Origin: an uncultured Erysipelotrichaceae bacterium
Lineage (GTDB): Bacteria > Bacillota_I > Bacilli_A > Erysipelotrichales > Erysipelotrichaceae
Length of the DNA: 37,675 nt
NCBI GenBank assembly: GCA_900314905.1
Contig: OMXA01000017.1
Span: forward strand, 1-37,675
Direction: 5' to 3'
Position 1 is the first letter of the stretch. Each line of letters starts with the position of its first letter. Of the stretch, positions 16,055 to 24,722 are shown one piece after another. Position numbers and translations under genes: made by a program. The notes below the pieces were generated by a model. The model saw only the letters and a program-made list of their open reading frames with translations. It searched no databases and was not told where the DNA came from.

Positions 16055-17926
16055 TTATGCTGCTGCAGGTGCCGAAGGAGCAGCACCGTTGTCCTTGAAG
16101 TCATCTGCGATGGACTCGCCCTTCACGACCTTCTGGATTTCTTCCGAAGTCAGTGTCTCATACTCCATCAGATTCTCGGCAATCCGGATCAGCTCCGTCT
16201 TGTGCGCAGTGATGATTTCCTTTGCCTTCTCATGGCACGAATTGACAATCTTGCGCACTTCCTGGTCGATCTCAAATGCCACCTGACCGGAGACATTATT
16301 CGGACTGTTGTAATCTCTGCCGAGGAAGACATTCTCGCTGCCGGAGTTGTATTTGATCGGTCCGAGATCGCTCATGCCATACAGCGTGACCATATCCTTG
16401 GCAATGTTCGTTGCCCGTTCGATATCATTCACTGCTCCGGTCGTGACATCATCGAAGAACATCTCTTCTGCCGTACGCCCTCCCATATAAGAGGTGATCG
16501 TCGCCAGGAGATCATTCTTCGTATTCATCATCTTCTCTTCCTTCGGAGTCATCAGGTTATATCCCCCTGCCTGACCGCGCGGAATAATCGTGACCTTCTG
16601 AACGACCTGCGCATTATCCAGGAACAGGCCGATCACTGCATGTCCTGCCTCATGATACGCAACCAGCTTCTTCGTCGCCTCATCATAGGTGCGGCTCTTC
16701 TTCGCCGGTCCCATCATGACCCGGTCAATCGCTTCATCAATCTGAGTCATATGAATCTCATTGAGATTATCACGAACCGCCAGAATCGCAGCTTCATTCA
16801 GCACATTCTCAAGATCTGCACCGCTGAAGCCAGGTGTACGCTTGGCTAGCGCATCCAGATCCACATCCTGGGCAAAATGCTTGTTGCGCGCATGGACTCC
16901 GAGAATCGCCTTTCTGCCTTTGCGATCCGGCAGTGCTACTGTGATCTGACGATCGAAGCGTCCCGCTCTCAGCAGTGCCGGATCAAGAACATCCGGACGG
17001 TTGGTAGCCGCAATGACAACCACGCCGCTGTTATCTTCCATGCCATCCATCTCAACGAGCAGCTGATTCAGGGTCTGTTCCCGTTCATCATGGCCGCCGC
17101 CGAAGCCGGCACCTCTCTGTCTGCCGACCGCATCAATCTCATCAATGAAGATAATGCATGGTGCAGTCTGCTGTGCCTTCTTGAACATATCACGCACACG
17201 GCTCGCGCCGACACCGACAAACATCTCGACGAAGTCAGAACCGGAAATGCTGTAGAACGGCACGTTTGCTTCCCCGGCAACTGCTTTGGCAAGCAGAGTC
17301 TTGCCGGTTCCAGGATGGCCGCTCAGCAGCACGCCCTTCGGAATCCGTGCACCCATCTTCTTGAACTTGGCAGGATACTTGAGATAATCGATGATCTCCG
17401 CCATCTCCTGCTTTTCTTCATCACAGCCTGCAACATCCGCAAACCGCACCTTCGACTTCGTCTCGAGCTTTGCTCTGGACTTGCCGAACTCAAACGCTTT
17501 TGCATTTGCACTGTTCGAGCCGCCCATGCGATTCATCATCCAGACGCCCATGATGATGACCAGCACCAGCGGAACCACGGAATACATCACTTCCAGGAAC
17601 GCATCGCCGGCATCCGCATCCACAATGCTGATGCGGGAATCCTTCAGCTGATCCAGAAGATCATCAATCTCTTCCGAAGTAGCCGGAGCCGTCGCGCTGA
17701 AGCTGACCAGCTTGCCCTCCTCATTCTCATACGATCCGCGGACACTCACCACATTGGAGCCAATGGAGATCACGGACTCCTGGATGGTCTCATTTTTCAG
17801 CGTTTCCTGCAGCTGACTGTACGTATAGCTCTGACTGGACGAACCCGAGTTCAGCGAAAACAGACTCAGGATCGCAATCAGGACAATCACTACAGGAAGC
17901 GTGTTCAGAAACTTATTCTTCTGCAT
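16055..17926 (-). CDS. ftsH: ATP-dependent zinc metalloprotease FtsH
   Basis: A 623-residue AAA+ membrane protease that degrades misassembled membrane proteins and regulators. Two transmembrane segments (about 9-24 and 114-133) flank an external domain. The AAA module follows with Walker A at 203-210, Walker B IDEID (261-265) and the second region of homology [20 protein letters not shown]. The zinc site HEAGH is at 425-429. The Walker A reads GHPGTGKT, where GPPGTGKT is usual: a His replaces the second Pro, outside the core G-x4-GKT residues, so activity should be kept. It is 15 nt downstream of hpt, the Bacillus order tilS-hpt-ftsH. The C-terminal tail is short and ends in an Ala/Pro run. 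Confidence 0.98.
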   Translation of the reverse strand: MQKNKFLNTLPVVIVLIAILSLFSLNSGSSSQSYTYSQLQETLKNETIQESVISIGSNVVSVRGSYENEEGKLVSFSATAPATSEEIDDLLDQLKDSRISIVDADAGDAFLEVMYSVVPLVLVIIMGVWMMNRMGGSNSANAKAFEFGKSRAKLETKSKVRFADVAGCDEEKQEMAEIIDYLKYPAKFKKMGARIPKGVLLSGHPGTGKTLLAKAVAGEANVPFYSISGSDFVEMFVGVGASRVRDMFKKAQQTAPCIIFIDEIDAVGRQRGAGFGGGHDEREQTLNQLLVEMDGMEDNSGVVVIAATNRPDVLDPALLRAGRFDRQITVALPDRKGRKAILGVHARNKHFAQDVDLDALAKRTPGFSGADLENVLNEAAILAVRDNLNEIHMTQIDEAIDRVMMGPAKKSRTYDEATKKLVAYHEAGHAVIGLFLDNAQVVQKVTIIPRGQAGGYNLMTPKEEKMMNTKNDLLATITSYMGGRTAEEMFFDDVTTGAVNDIERATNIAKDMVTLYGMSDLGPIKYNSGSENVFLGRDYNSPNNVSGQVAFEIDQEVRKIVNSCHEKAKEIITAHKTELIRIAENLMEYETLTSEEIQKVVKGESIADDFKDNGAAPSAPAAA

Positions 17927-17941
17927 GCCTGCCTGTTCTCC

Positions 17942-18481
17942 TCACTGATATAATTCATCCTTCAGTACGCCGATGTACGGAAGACAGCGATACTTCTGAT
18001 TGAAATCCATTCCGAAGCCGACCACAAACAGATTATCCACGAAGAATCCCACATAATCCGGCTCTTCCTGCTCGGTCCGGCGCGATGGCTTGTTCAGCAG
18101 CGTCACGATCTTCACCGAAGATGCACCTTTATGCATCAGCATCTCCCTTACCGCAGCAACTGTCTTTCCAGTATCTACAATATCCTCAACGACCAGGATG
18201 TCACGTCCTTTGACCGATGTATCCAGATCCTTCAGAATCTTGATATCCCCGGTAGAATTCGTTCCTTCATAGCTCGTCACATCCATGAAGTCATATTCGA
18301 TATCCAGATCGATATGCTTGATCAGTTCCGCCAGAAACGGCACAGAGCCCCTCAGAAGTGCAACCAGAAGCGGTGCCTGCGGACGATCTCTGTAGTCTTC
18401 ACCAATCTGCTTTCCAAGTTCCTCAGAACGTTTCCGGATCTGCTCTTCCGAATAAAGAATTGTTTTGATATCAGGATTCAT
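17942..18481 (-). CDS. hpt: Hypoxanthine phosphoribosyltransferase
   Basis: A 179-residue purine salvage enzyme making IMP/GMP from hypoxanthine/guanine and PRPP. The PRPP-binding loop reads VVEDIVDTGKT (about 98-108). LLRGSVPFLAEL is the N-terminal PP-binding loop and PDYVGFFV stacks on the base. The ATG at 18481 has GGGAGG 7 nt upstream, better than the one at 18499. It overlaps the end of tilS by 11 nt. In Bacillota, hpt and tilS products interact and the pair is conserved beside ftsH. Confidence 0.97.
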   Translation of the reverse strand: MNPDIKTILYSEEQIRKRSEELGKQIGEDYRDRPQAPLLVALLRGSVPFLAELIKHIDLDIEYDFMDVTSYEGTNSTGDIKILKDLDTSVKGRDILVVEDIVDTGKTVAAVREMLMHKGASSVKIVTLLNKPSRRTEQEEPDYVGFFVDNLFVVGFGMDFNQKYRCLPYIGVLKDELYQ

Positions 18482-19760
18482 CTGTAAGCCTCCCGTCAAT
18501 AATAAAATATTTTATCACATTCACCTGCGGTTCCGCAGTATAGTGTTCCGCATCGCATCCTAGCCCCGGCACGAGAATCACCCTGCCTTCCCGGTTTTCC
18601 AGAATTGGCCAGATCAGCCGCTCGCACTTTGAAATCCTGCGGTCGATGAAGAACCGATTCACCTTCTTCGTTCCGAACCTCATTCTGATCTCATCTCCAG
18701 GCTGCGCATTGCGGATCGTCACCGGAAAGTCACGCTCTGACAGGGTCACCGCATTCACTCCAGGCTCTCCCGGGACCACCCGGAACCATCTCCCGGACAG
18801 GCTTTTCAATTCCTGCAGATTCCCGGCAGTCTCTGCATAAGGCCTCGGCTTTTCCATGGCAAAGAATCTTCCATCCTTTTCGGCAAGCAGCCTGGTTCCT
18901 GCCTTCTGCAGGAAATCATCATGTTTTCTCATGATCTGATCCAGCTGCTTCAGATTCGCTAAGCTCAGCTTCTTTTCCGGGTCAATGGTCATTCTGAGCA
19001 GGGTCAGCCGATCCTCTTCCTCCATCTTCCGATAAGAAGACAGCGATACAGAATGATCATGAATCATCGTGCCAACCCGGCATCTTCTTTCCTGCAGTAC
19101 CGCATTCTTCGAACGGATCTCCTGCAGCACCATATTCCGTGCAAACGGATCCATCGGTGCCACTTCTTTCCGGATCCGGTTGCGGGCATATTCCTCTGAC
19201 TCATTCGTGGAATCCAGATAATACCGGATCCCATGTTCTTCACAGATTCTGCGCAGTTCTTCCTTGGTATAAGAAAGCAGCGGACGCTCCACCAGCATGC
19301 CCTGATACATCATCTCTTCTTTCAGGCCATAGAATTCCGGCACGAGATTCCGTTCTTCCTGCATCAGATACGTCTCGATCAGATCATCCTGCTGATGGGC
19401 AATCAGCACTCCCTGATACCCATGTTCCTTCACGATCCTGGCGAAGAACGAATACCGCCATTCCCTGGCAGCTGCTTCGAAGTTTCCCTGATAGACAAAT
19501 GGCTCCTCACGCACGTAGAAAGGAATCGCATGTTCATTGCAGAAGGAACGCAGATAAGCCTCTTCTTCGTCTGCTTCCGGACGATGATGATAATTCACAT
19601 GCGCACAGCCCACTTCAATTCCCTGCTGCAGGCACAGGAAAAGCAGGGCCATGGAATCAGGCCCTGCCGATACTGCCGCCAGCCATCTGCCTTGTCTCAG
19701 CTTCACGAACAGAATTCTACTCCGAAACCAGCAGAATCGTAAATCATTCCACCGCAGCAT
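18471..19760 (-). CDS. tilS: tRNA(Ile)-lysidine synthase TilS
   Basis: Modifies C34 of the minor tRNA(Ile) to lysidine so that it reads AUA. About 429 residues. The N-terminal PP-loop reads SAGPDSM (about 31-37), where SGGPDSM is standard; Ala replaces the second Gly. HVNYHHRPEADEEEAYL and AHQQDDLIETYLM are family hallmarks, followed by the TilS substrate-binding and C-terminal domains (GDEIRMRFGTKKVNRFFIDRRI). The start is uncertain: the ATG at 19760 lacks an SD and overlaps the end of the PemK-like gene by 17 nt, while a GTG at 19706 has GGAG 13 nt upstream but leaves a short N-terminus. Essential where AUA codons are read by this tRNA. Confidence 0.9.
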   Translation of the reverse strand: MLRWNDLRFCWFRSRILFVKLRQGRWLAAVSAGPDSMALLFLCLQQGIEVGCAHVNYHHRPEADEEEAYLRSFCNEHAIPFYVREEPFVYQGNFEAAAREWRYSFFARIVKEHGYQGVLIAHQQDDLIETYLMQEERNLVPEFYGLKEEMMYQGMLVERPLLSYTKEELRRICEEHGIRYYLDSTNESEEYARNRIRKEVAPMDPFARNMVLQEIRSKNAVLQERRCRVGTMIHDHSVSLSSYRKMEEEDRLTLLRMTIDPEKKLSLANLKQLDQIMRKHDDFLQKAGTRLLAEKDGRFFAMEKPRPYAETAGNLQELKSLSGRWFRVVPGEPGVNAVTLSERDFPVTIRNAQPGDEIRMRFGTKKVNRFFIDRRISKCERLIWPILENREGRVILVPGLGCDAEHYTAEPQVNVIKYFIIDGRLTDES

Positions 19761-20310
19761 TCTGGAAGAACAGATGAACGAACCTCGTCCGGATCTCCCG
19801 GAACAGCTCACTGCCAACCGGAATATGCGCTTTCACTTCAATCACCCTGGCAGTATTGATATATCTGGCATCATTCATATAAAGCACGGAGGGCTTATTC
19901 AGTCCCTTCGGCTGGCCGATCTGCATCAGGTGGATCTTCCCGCACGGATTGCGCACCTCATCATACGCCTCCGCATAATGCACCGGATTGCTGGTCATCG
20001 GAATGATAAAAGCCTTTCTCCGGCAGATATTCATGCATAAGCCGAAATGCTGATAGCCCATCTCATTGATATAAGCCTGGCCGAAATCCATGTAGCAGAT
20101 ATCCCCCGGATGAACACTCACGCCAATCTCTTCGCCGGACTGATATCCATTGCGCAGCACCCAGTTAGCTTCTGAGACCATGCTGGCATCACAGCAGTCA
20201 GGAAAGTAAGTCCCATAGACGAGAGAACGGCTCTGAATATAATTCTTCCAGGCCTGCGGGTTCGGGCGTCCTTCATCCAGAAGGTCCCTCACATCATGAT
20301 AATCAAGCAT
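19744..20310 (-). CDS. PemK/MazF-like fold protein
   Basis: A 188-residue protein. The part from about 67 onward (GVSVHPGDICYMDFGQAYINEMGYQHFGL, FIIPMTSNP) looks like the PemK/MazF SH3-like barrel: the 'GDI..vd.g' opening, a conserved Glu before the gly/tyr turn and the 'iiPmtS' strand. An extra N-terminal helical region of about 65 residues precedes it (HDVRDLLDEGRPNPQAWKNYI). There is no antitoxin gene upstream. It overlaps tilS, so it is co-translated with housekeeping genes. It may be a domesticated RNA-binding or endoribonuclease protein rather than a toxin. GGAG lies 11 nt before the ATG. Assignment is by fold-like pattern only. Confidence 0.55.
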   Translation of the reverse strand: MLDYHDVRDLLDEGRPNPQAWKNYIQSRSLVYGTYFPDCCDASMVSEANWVLRNGYQSGEEIGVSVHPGDICYMDFGQAYINEMGYQHFGLCMNICRRKAFIIPMTSNPVHYAEAYDEVRNPCGKIHLMQIGQPKGLNKPSVLYMNDARYINTARVIEVKAHIPVGSELFREIRTRFVHLFFQNAAVE

Positions 20311-20374
20311 TGTATTCTGAACTCCTTGTCTGGTTTTTTCTTACCCGCAGAGAAGCTCATTTCCCTGGAAATGT

Positions 20375-20731
20375 TCAGAATTTTTTCCGGATCCCCTCGG
20401 CCAGCCCCGCCATCAGGAATAGAATTCCGATCGCAAACACCGCTTTCGGGAAAATCGTCTGTCCCCTCAGCAGAATCCGGAAAATTGCTGAGGCAGTCAG
20501 AAAGCCTGATCCGGAACAGGTCAGCACCTTTCCCATCACCGGCAGTTCTTCCTTCATCATACCTAAAATCAGATACAGCGCCGCAAACAGCAGCAGACAC
20601 AGCCAGACCGCATTCACCAGTTCAGAGCCAGCATGAAGGCGCAGCACCATCCACCTGGAAAGAACGAAGCAGATTCCTCCCTGAATCAGACACTCTGACA
20701 CAATATCCCGGTTATGCATCGCACGTTCCAT
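20375..20731 (-). CDS. Small integral membrane protein, unknown function
   Basis: 118 residues with hydrophobic segments near 16-30, 38-57, 66-85 and 92-110, ending in a basic RKKF. Few charged residues occur between the segments except KEE in the middle. I recognise no family. GGAGG lies 6 nt before the ATG. It follows tagO by 74 nt and precedes the PemK-like gene by 64 nt on the same strand. Confidence 0.65.
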   Translation of the reverse strand: MERAMHNRDIVSECLIQGGICFVLSRWMVLRLHAGSELVNAVWLCLLLFAALYLILGMMKEELPVMGKVLTCSGSGFLTASAIFRILLRGQTIFPKAVFAIGILFLMAGLAEGIRKKF

Positions 20732-20744
20732 ATGCCGCCTCCAT

Positions 20745-20762
20745 CTATGCTCTCAAGCATAG
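20745..20762 (-). promoter_or_regulatory. Hairpin just upstream of the 20731 start
   Basis: CTATGCT-TGAG-AGCATAG, a perfect 7-bp stem with a 4-nt loop, ends next to the GGAGG of the small membrane protein gene. It has no T-tract, so it is not a normal terminator; it may shield the ribosome site or mark an RNA processing site after tagO. Confidence 0.35.
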
Positions 20763-20805
20763 AAGCAGAATCTGAACATTCCGTGAACATGATATGAAAA
20801 GATGC

Positions 20806-21954
20806 TCAGTTTCCTGAGTCATCTTTCTTCTCTTTCTCTTTTTCTTCTTCCAGAAGAATCACCGTATCCACCGGATCCTCTCCTTCCGCCATCTTCGGCC
20901 ATCCGAACAGCTTGTTCCATACCGACAGGATCGGATGCCACTTCGGATTGATCATGCCGGTATATTCGATGAAGATATCCGAAATCAGCAGCAGAATCAG
21001 AATCATGATCATGCCCGCCTTCGGATTGAAATACGTCAGGATTGCCGAACTTGCAAACAATGCCGTGACAATGTAGAGCACGATGACCGTCCGCTTATGC
21101 CCGAGCTTCATCTTGAACATCAGCACATGATGCAGATGGCCGCGATCCGCTTCCATGATCTTCTGCCCCTTCAGCTTTCTTCTGAGGATGGCAATCAGCG
21201 TATCGCTGATCGGAATGAACAGCACCAGAATCGGCAGGCCGAGCGTGATCAGAGCCGTTGTCTTGAACCCGAGCAATGACAATGCCGCAATCGTGAAGCC
21301 CATGAACTGTGCCCCGCAATCCCCCACGAAAATCGAAGCAGGATGGAAATTATAAGGCAGAAAGCCGAGAATGGAACCAGCCAGACACAGCGAGATCACA
21401 CAGATATCCCGTCTTCCCATGAAGAAACCGAGAAGACCGATCGTCGCCGTCACAATCGAGCAGATTCCCGAAGACAAGCCATCCAGACCATCAATCAGAT
21501 TGATCGCATTCGTGACTCCGATCAGCCACAGAAATGAAATTCCCTTCACGATGAGCGGATTATCGATCTCAAACCGGAAAATATGGATATTATCCAGCCC
21601 GAGATTTCCGACCAATAGAGCAATCACTGCTCCGGCAACCTGAAACAGAAGCTTGATCTTCGGCGGCAGATCATAGATATCATCCAGAAATCCCCCGAGA
21701 AACACAATCGCTCCTCCCAGCAGGATCCCGTTCAGCTTATCATCTGCTTTCCAGAGAATCGAAAGAGAAAGCAGAAACGCCATATAGATCGCCACCCCGC
21801 CCATCCGGACAATCCGTCCATGATGAACCGTGCGTTTATTTTCAACCGCATAGATTCCAAGCCTGAATCCCACCCGCTTGCATACAGGAACAAGCACCAG
21901 GGAGATCAGGAACGGAATCATGAAGTATGGAAGTGCACCTCTTACAAGATTCAT
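20806..21954 (-). CDS. tagO: Undecaprenyl-phosphate GlcNAc-1-phosphate transferase (TagO/WecA)
   Basis: A 382-residue polytopic enzyme of the MraY/WecA superfamily that starts wall teichoic acid or other wall polysaccharide by moving GlcNAc-1-P to undecaprenyl phosphate. About ten to eleven transmembrane segments. Motifs: DDIYDLPPK (DDxxD at 91-95), NAINLIDGLDGL (149-160), the Mg-binding FVGDCGAQFMGF, where Cys and Ala replace the usual Ser/Thr-Gly-Ser, and the soluble RGHLHH loop that separates the WecA/TagO group from MraY. The C-terminus is highly charged (EEEKEKEKKDD). It has its own extended -10 promoter upstream and no strong SD (GGGCTGA only). In Bacillus tagO also lies in this chromosomal region. 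Confidence 0.93.
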   Translation of the reverse strand: MNLVRGALPYFMIPFLISLVLVPVCKRVGFRLGIYAVENKRTVHHGRIVRMGGVAIYMAFLLSLSILWKADDKLNGILLGGAIVFLGGFLDDIYDLPPKIKLLFQVAGAVIALLVGNLGLDNIHIFRFEIDNPLIVKGISFLWLIGVTNAINLIDGLDGLSSGICSIVTATIGLLGFFMGRRDICVISLCLAGSILGFLPYNFHPASIFVGDCGAQFMGFTIAALSLLGFKTTALITLGLPILVLFIPISDTLIAILRRKLKGQKIMEADRGHLHHVLMFKMKLGHKRTVIVLYIVTALFASSAILTYFNPKAGMIMILILLLISDIFIEYTGMINPKWHPILSVWNKLFGWPKMAEGEDPVDTVILLEEEKEKEKKDDSGN

Positions 21955-22000
21955 AGTTCAGCCCGTCGCAATCAGATACCGGTTTTCTTTCAGCCCGTCT

Positions 22001-22009
22001 ATTATACCA
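22001..22009 (-). promoter_or_regulatory. Extended -10 promoter of tagO
   Basis: The minus strand reads TGGTATAAT, a TGn extended -10 with a perfect TATAAT. It lies between the ywzB terminator and tagO, giving a leader of about 40 nt. The -35 is poor, as usual for this type. Confidence 0.7.
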
Positions 22010-22019
22010 TGCACACCAG

Positions 22020-22060
22020 AAGAAAAAGAGCCCGGGAGGAATGATCTCCTCCAGAGCTCT
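22020..22060 (-). terminator. Terminator after upp-ywzB
   Basis: On the minus strand AGAGCTCTGGAGGA pairs with TCCTCCCGGGCTCT with one mismatch and one G-U, followed by TTTTTCTTCT. It separates upp-ywzB from tagO. Confidence 0.88.
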
Positions 22061-22069
22061 TCTCAGGTT

Positions 22070-22264
22070 TCAGAAATACAGGAACGCAAGCACGAACTGC
22101 GCCGCAAGCGCTGCGAATGCAAGCACCAGAAGCCAGTATAGAATCTGCGCTTCCCGGACATGACCTTTCTTCAGAAACCGTTCAAAGTCCACTGCACTCA
22201 TTCCGGCAAAACTCAGAATGAAGCAGATCAGATAGATCAGAACCCGGACAATGAACTCTGCCAT
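22070..22264 (-). CDS. ywzB: DUF1146 small membrane protein (YwzB-like)
   Basis: A 64-residue protein with two transmembrane helices (about 4-22 and 43-62) joined by a conserved basic loop (DFERFLKKGHVREAQILYWLL). This is the DUF1146 pattern. In Bacillus ywzB lies between the atp operon and murAA, not far from upp; here it directly follows upp. Function is not known. The SD is weak and the start lies 3 nt after the upp stop, so translation is probably coupled. Confidence 0.85.
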   Translation of the reverse strand: MAEFIVRVLIYLICFILSFAGMSAVDFERFLKKGHVREAQILYWLLVLAFAALAAQFVLAFLYF

Positions 22265-22267
22265 GCA

Positions 22268-22888
22268 TTACTTCGTGCCGAAGATACGATCGCCCGCATC
22301 TCCAAGACCCGGTACGATATAGCCATTCTCATTCAGCTTCTCATCCATCGCCGCCAGATAGATATCCACATCCGGATGAGCCTTCTGAACCGCCCGGACC
22401 CCTTCCGGAACCCCGACCAGGCATACAAGCTTGATATTATTCGCACCGCGCTTCTTGACCGCATCAATCGCCGCAACGGCGCTGCCGCCAGTTGCCAGCA
22501 TCGGGTCCACAATCATGACTACGGACTTATCGAGATCCTTCGGGAACTTGGCAAAATACTCATGCGGTTCCAGAGTCTTCTCATCCCGGTACATGCCGAT
22601 GAAGCCGACCTTTGCCGTCGGCACGAGTCTGCGGATGCCATCCAGCAATCCGATTCCTGCTCTCAGGATCGGCACAATCACGACTTCCTTGCTCAGTTCA
22701 TAGCCCACGCACGGACCGATCGGCGTTTCCACATCGACCGGCTGCGTCGGCAGATCGCGGCACACCTCATACGCCATGAGTTCTGCGATTTCATCAAGAT
22801 TCTCGCGGAAATCCTTGGTTCCGGTATCCTTGGAACGCATCTGTGTAAGCTTATGGGTAATCAGAGGATGATTCAGTACTTCCAGCAT
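22268..22888 (-). CDS. upp: Uracil phosphoribosyltransferase
   Basis: A 206-residue pyrimidine salvage enzyme (uracil + PRPP to UMP). The PRPP loop reads [12 protein letters not shown], and the uracil-binding end is [16 protein letters not shown], both intact. [12 protein letters not shown] is the second conserved block. AGGAGG lies about 8 nt before the ATG. A good promoter (TTGCAG-N17-TATTAT) precedes it, leaving a leader of about 25 nt, so there is no long leader for PyrR-type attenuation. Confidence 0.98.
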   Translation of the reverse strand: MLEVLNHPLITHKLTQMRSKDTGTKDFRENLDEIAELMAYEVCRDLPTQPVDVETPIGPCVGYELSKEVVIVPILRAGIGLLDGIRRLVPTAKVGFIGMYRDEKTLEPHEYFAKFPKDLDKSVVMIVDPMLATGGSAVAAIDAVKKRGANNIKLVCLVGVPEGVRAVQKAHPDVDIYLAAMDEKLNENGYIVPGLGDAGDRIFGTK

Positions 22889-22920
22889 TGAGAAGCCCTC
22901 CTTCTTTTTTCCAATTCCAA

Positions 22921-22949
22921 ATAATAAAAGAAAGCAGCAATCTCTGCAA
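22921..22949 (-). promoter_or_regulatory. Promoter of upp
   Basis: Minus-strand TTGCAG (22944-22949) and TATTAT (22921-22926) separated by exactly 17 nt. Confidence 0.75.
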
Positions 22950-23028
22950 CCTGCAATTGCATGGTTCTCTCATTCCGATGATCGATCTCATGCCGATCCA
23001 TCCCTGTCAGAGAGCGATGGAAATGCGA

Positions 23029-23034
23029 TATACT
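23029..23034 (+). promoter_or_regulatory. -10 box positioned for a leaderless transcript
   Basis: TATACT ends 6 nt before the ATG at 23041, so the expected start of transcription is at or within one base of the start codon. No -35 of quality is present, and no SD exists. Confidence 0.5.
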
Positions 23035-23040
23035 TGACTC

Positions 23041-24129
23041 ATGAACATTCTGATCACACCCGCAGTTTTCACACACGGATACAGCTCCATGGCACTGCTT
23101 TCCAGGCAGCTGATTCCGGCATTGAGGCAGGCTGGCCACCAGGTCTCTGTCTGTGCGCCGATGCCGCTTCAGGAAGATGCTTCCTTTCTTCCTTCCCCAT
23201 TCTGCCGGGAACCATTTCACCTGTTCACGCTGGACTATGGCCGCAGCGCAGAAGAATACCTCTATGCAAAAGGCATGCTGCGGAAAGGATTTCTGCGTGA
23301 AGACCTGAAATCGCTCGAACAGGCGCTTCAGAAAACAGAACCGGACCTGGTGCTGAACCTCGGCAGGCCTGCCATGCAGATACTGGCAGAAAAAAACCAG
23401 ATTCCAGTCTGGTCTGCCGTGCATTCCTCGCTCTATCGCACGCGCCCGTTTCCGCGCGAATGCCTGGATGATCTGAATGCGATTCTGAAAGATCTGAAGC
23501 TGGATCAGGTACTGCATCTCTCTGATCTCTATGCTCATTCCGCAAAGCGGATTGCGTTCGGACCGCTTCCGGTTCAGCCATTCAGCGATGACCAAAATCT
23601 GATCCGCTGCGGTGCTGTCCTTCCTTCTTCAGAATCTGTTCCGCTATCAAAAAAGCTCTGCATCTATTTCACAGAGACCCATGCCTCTGCACATAAACTC
23701 CATCACATCATCCGCGAAGCATTTCTCGGTGCTCCCTACGAGGTTTATGTCTGGTATCCGGGATGCCGGCCTGCCAGAGAAGAAAACCTGCACACGCTCT
23801 CAGAATTGCGCCCTCAGAATCTTGCAGGCTCTTTCGTGCTGATTCATGATGGAACTTCCTTCCTGTTCAATACGGCAATGGCCCTTGGCATTCCGCAGGC
23901 AATCATCAGCGATGGCAGCTATGAGCGCAGCTGGAACGCAGCCGCCGGACACCGGTACGGCTTTGCCCAGGTGCTTCAGGAAGAAGAACTTGCCATCGGC
24001 ACACTCTATGAAACCTATCGCATTGTCTGCAGCGACGATCGCTATACAGAAAAAGCCGCTGATGCCGCAGAACCCATGCGTGCACTGAACGGCTTTGATC
24101 CGCTGCTTCAGGCAGTCAGTACGCTCTGA
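23041..24129 (+). CDS. GT1-like (GT-B fold) glycosyltransferase
   Basis: A 362-residue protein that begins like UDP-sugar glycosyltransferases (MNILITPAVFTHGYSSMALL, HQVSVCAP) and ends with the donor-side domain, including VLIHDGTSFLFNTAMALGIPQAIISDG, the counterpart of the 'HGG..s..eal..GvP' motif; the family His-Gly-Gly appears here as HDG. The protein likely moves a sugar to a lipid or small acceptor at the inner face of the membrane. It sits alone on the plus strand, opposite upp and converging on tsaC with a 22-nt overlap of coding ends. No SD precedes the ATG, but a -10 box does, and the N-terminal strand starts at once, so the start is believable. Confidence 0.75.
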   Translation: MNILITPAVFTHGYSSMALLSRQLIPALRQAGHQVSVCAPMPLQEDASFLPSPFCREPFHLFTLDYGRSAEEYLYAKGMLRKGFLREDLKSLEQALQKTEPDLVLNLGRPAMQILAEKNQIPVWSAVHSSLYRTRPFPRECLDDLNAILKDLKLDQVLHLSDLYAHSAKRIAFGPLPVQPFSDDQNLIRCGAVLPSSESVPLSKKLCIYFTETHASAHKLHHIIREAFLGAPYEVYVWYPGCRPAREENLHTLSELRPQNLAGSFVLIHDGTSFLFNTAMALGIPQAIISDGSYERSWNAAAGHRYGFAQVLQEEELAIGTLYETYRIVCSDDRYTEKAADAAEPMRALNGFDPLLQAVSTL

Positions 24130-24710
24130 ATCTCTTCCATCGAAACCGGTCCCTGACGAAGGATGACCGGTTTTTCCTTTGTGCAGTCGATGATCGTCGA
24201 AGCATTTCCGAAATGAGGCTCCCCTTCCATCATGCCATCAAGATCCGGACATGCTTTCTCAATCTCATCCAGGCTCGTGCATACCGGCTGGCCGGACTGA
24301 TTCGCAGAAGTCATGAACAGCGGACAGCCCGCTGCCTCAATCAGCTTCTTCACCGGTTCGCTCGTTGCCATGCGCACCGCCAGCGTCTCCATGCCCCCAT
24401 TCACATAAGCAGGAACCCCTGCCTTCTTCTTCAGAATCAGCGTCACCGGTCCTGGCATGAAGGCCCGGATCATCTTCTCGCCAAGCGGCGTCACTTCTGC
24501 CACCGTTCTGATCTGAGCTTCATCGCTGCACATGATCGGAAATGCCTTCGTCAATGGCCGATGCTTCACATCCCGCAGATGTTCCTGAGCCGCTTCGGAA
24601 TCCATGCGCGCACACACCCCGAATACCGTATCCGTCGGAACGGAAATCACGCCATCCTGGTTCAGGATCTCTGCCAGCTGAGCTATTTCATCTTCCCGAA
24701 ATCTTCTCAT
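24108..24710 (-). CDS. tsaC: L-threonylcarbamoyladenylate synthase (Sua5/YrdC)
   Basis: A 200-residue YrdC-domain protein that makes threonylcarbamoyl-AMP for t6A37 modification of ANN-reading tRNAs. Conserved parts: GVISVPTDTVFGVCAR, KHRPLTKAFPIM, MPGPVTLILKK, VAVRM-like LAVRMATS and MTSANQSGQP. It corresponds to the TsaC type; the C-terminal Sua5 domain is absent. The SD AGAGGA is upstream of the ATG. It sits 12 nt after a 29-residue membrane peptide gene. In Bacillus the homologue (ywlC) lies between prmC and upp, the same order as here. Confidence 0.95.
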   Translation of the reverse strand: MRRFREDEIAQLAEILNQDGVISVPTDTVFGVCARMDSEAAQEHLRDVKHRPLTKAFPIMCSDEAQIRTVAEVTPLGEKMIRAFMPGPVTLILKKKAGVPAYVNGGMETLAVRMATSEPVKKLIEAAGCPLFMTSANQSGQPVCTSLDEIEKACPDLDGMMEGEPHFGNASTIIDCTKEKPVILRQGPVSMEEIQSVLTA

Positions 24711-24722
24711 TCTTCTTTTCCT

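Noticed and set aside
16877-17953. 358-codon frame opposite ftsH
   Set aside because: It is antisense to the AAA domain of FtsH, rich in His/Arg/Ile, with no recognisable domain or SD.
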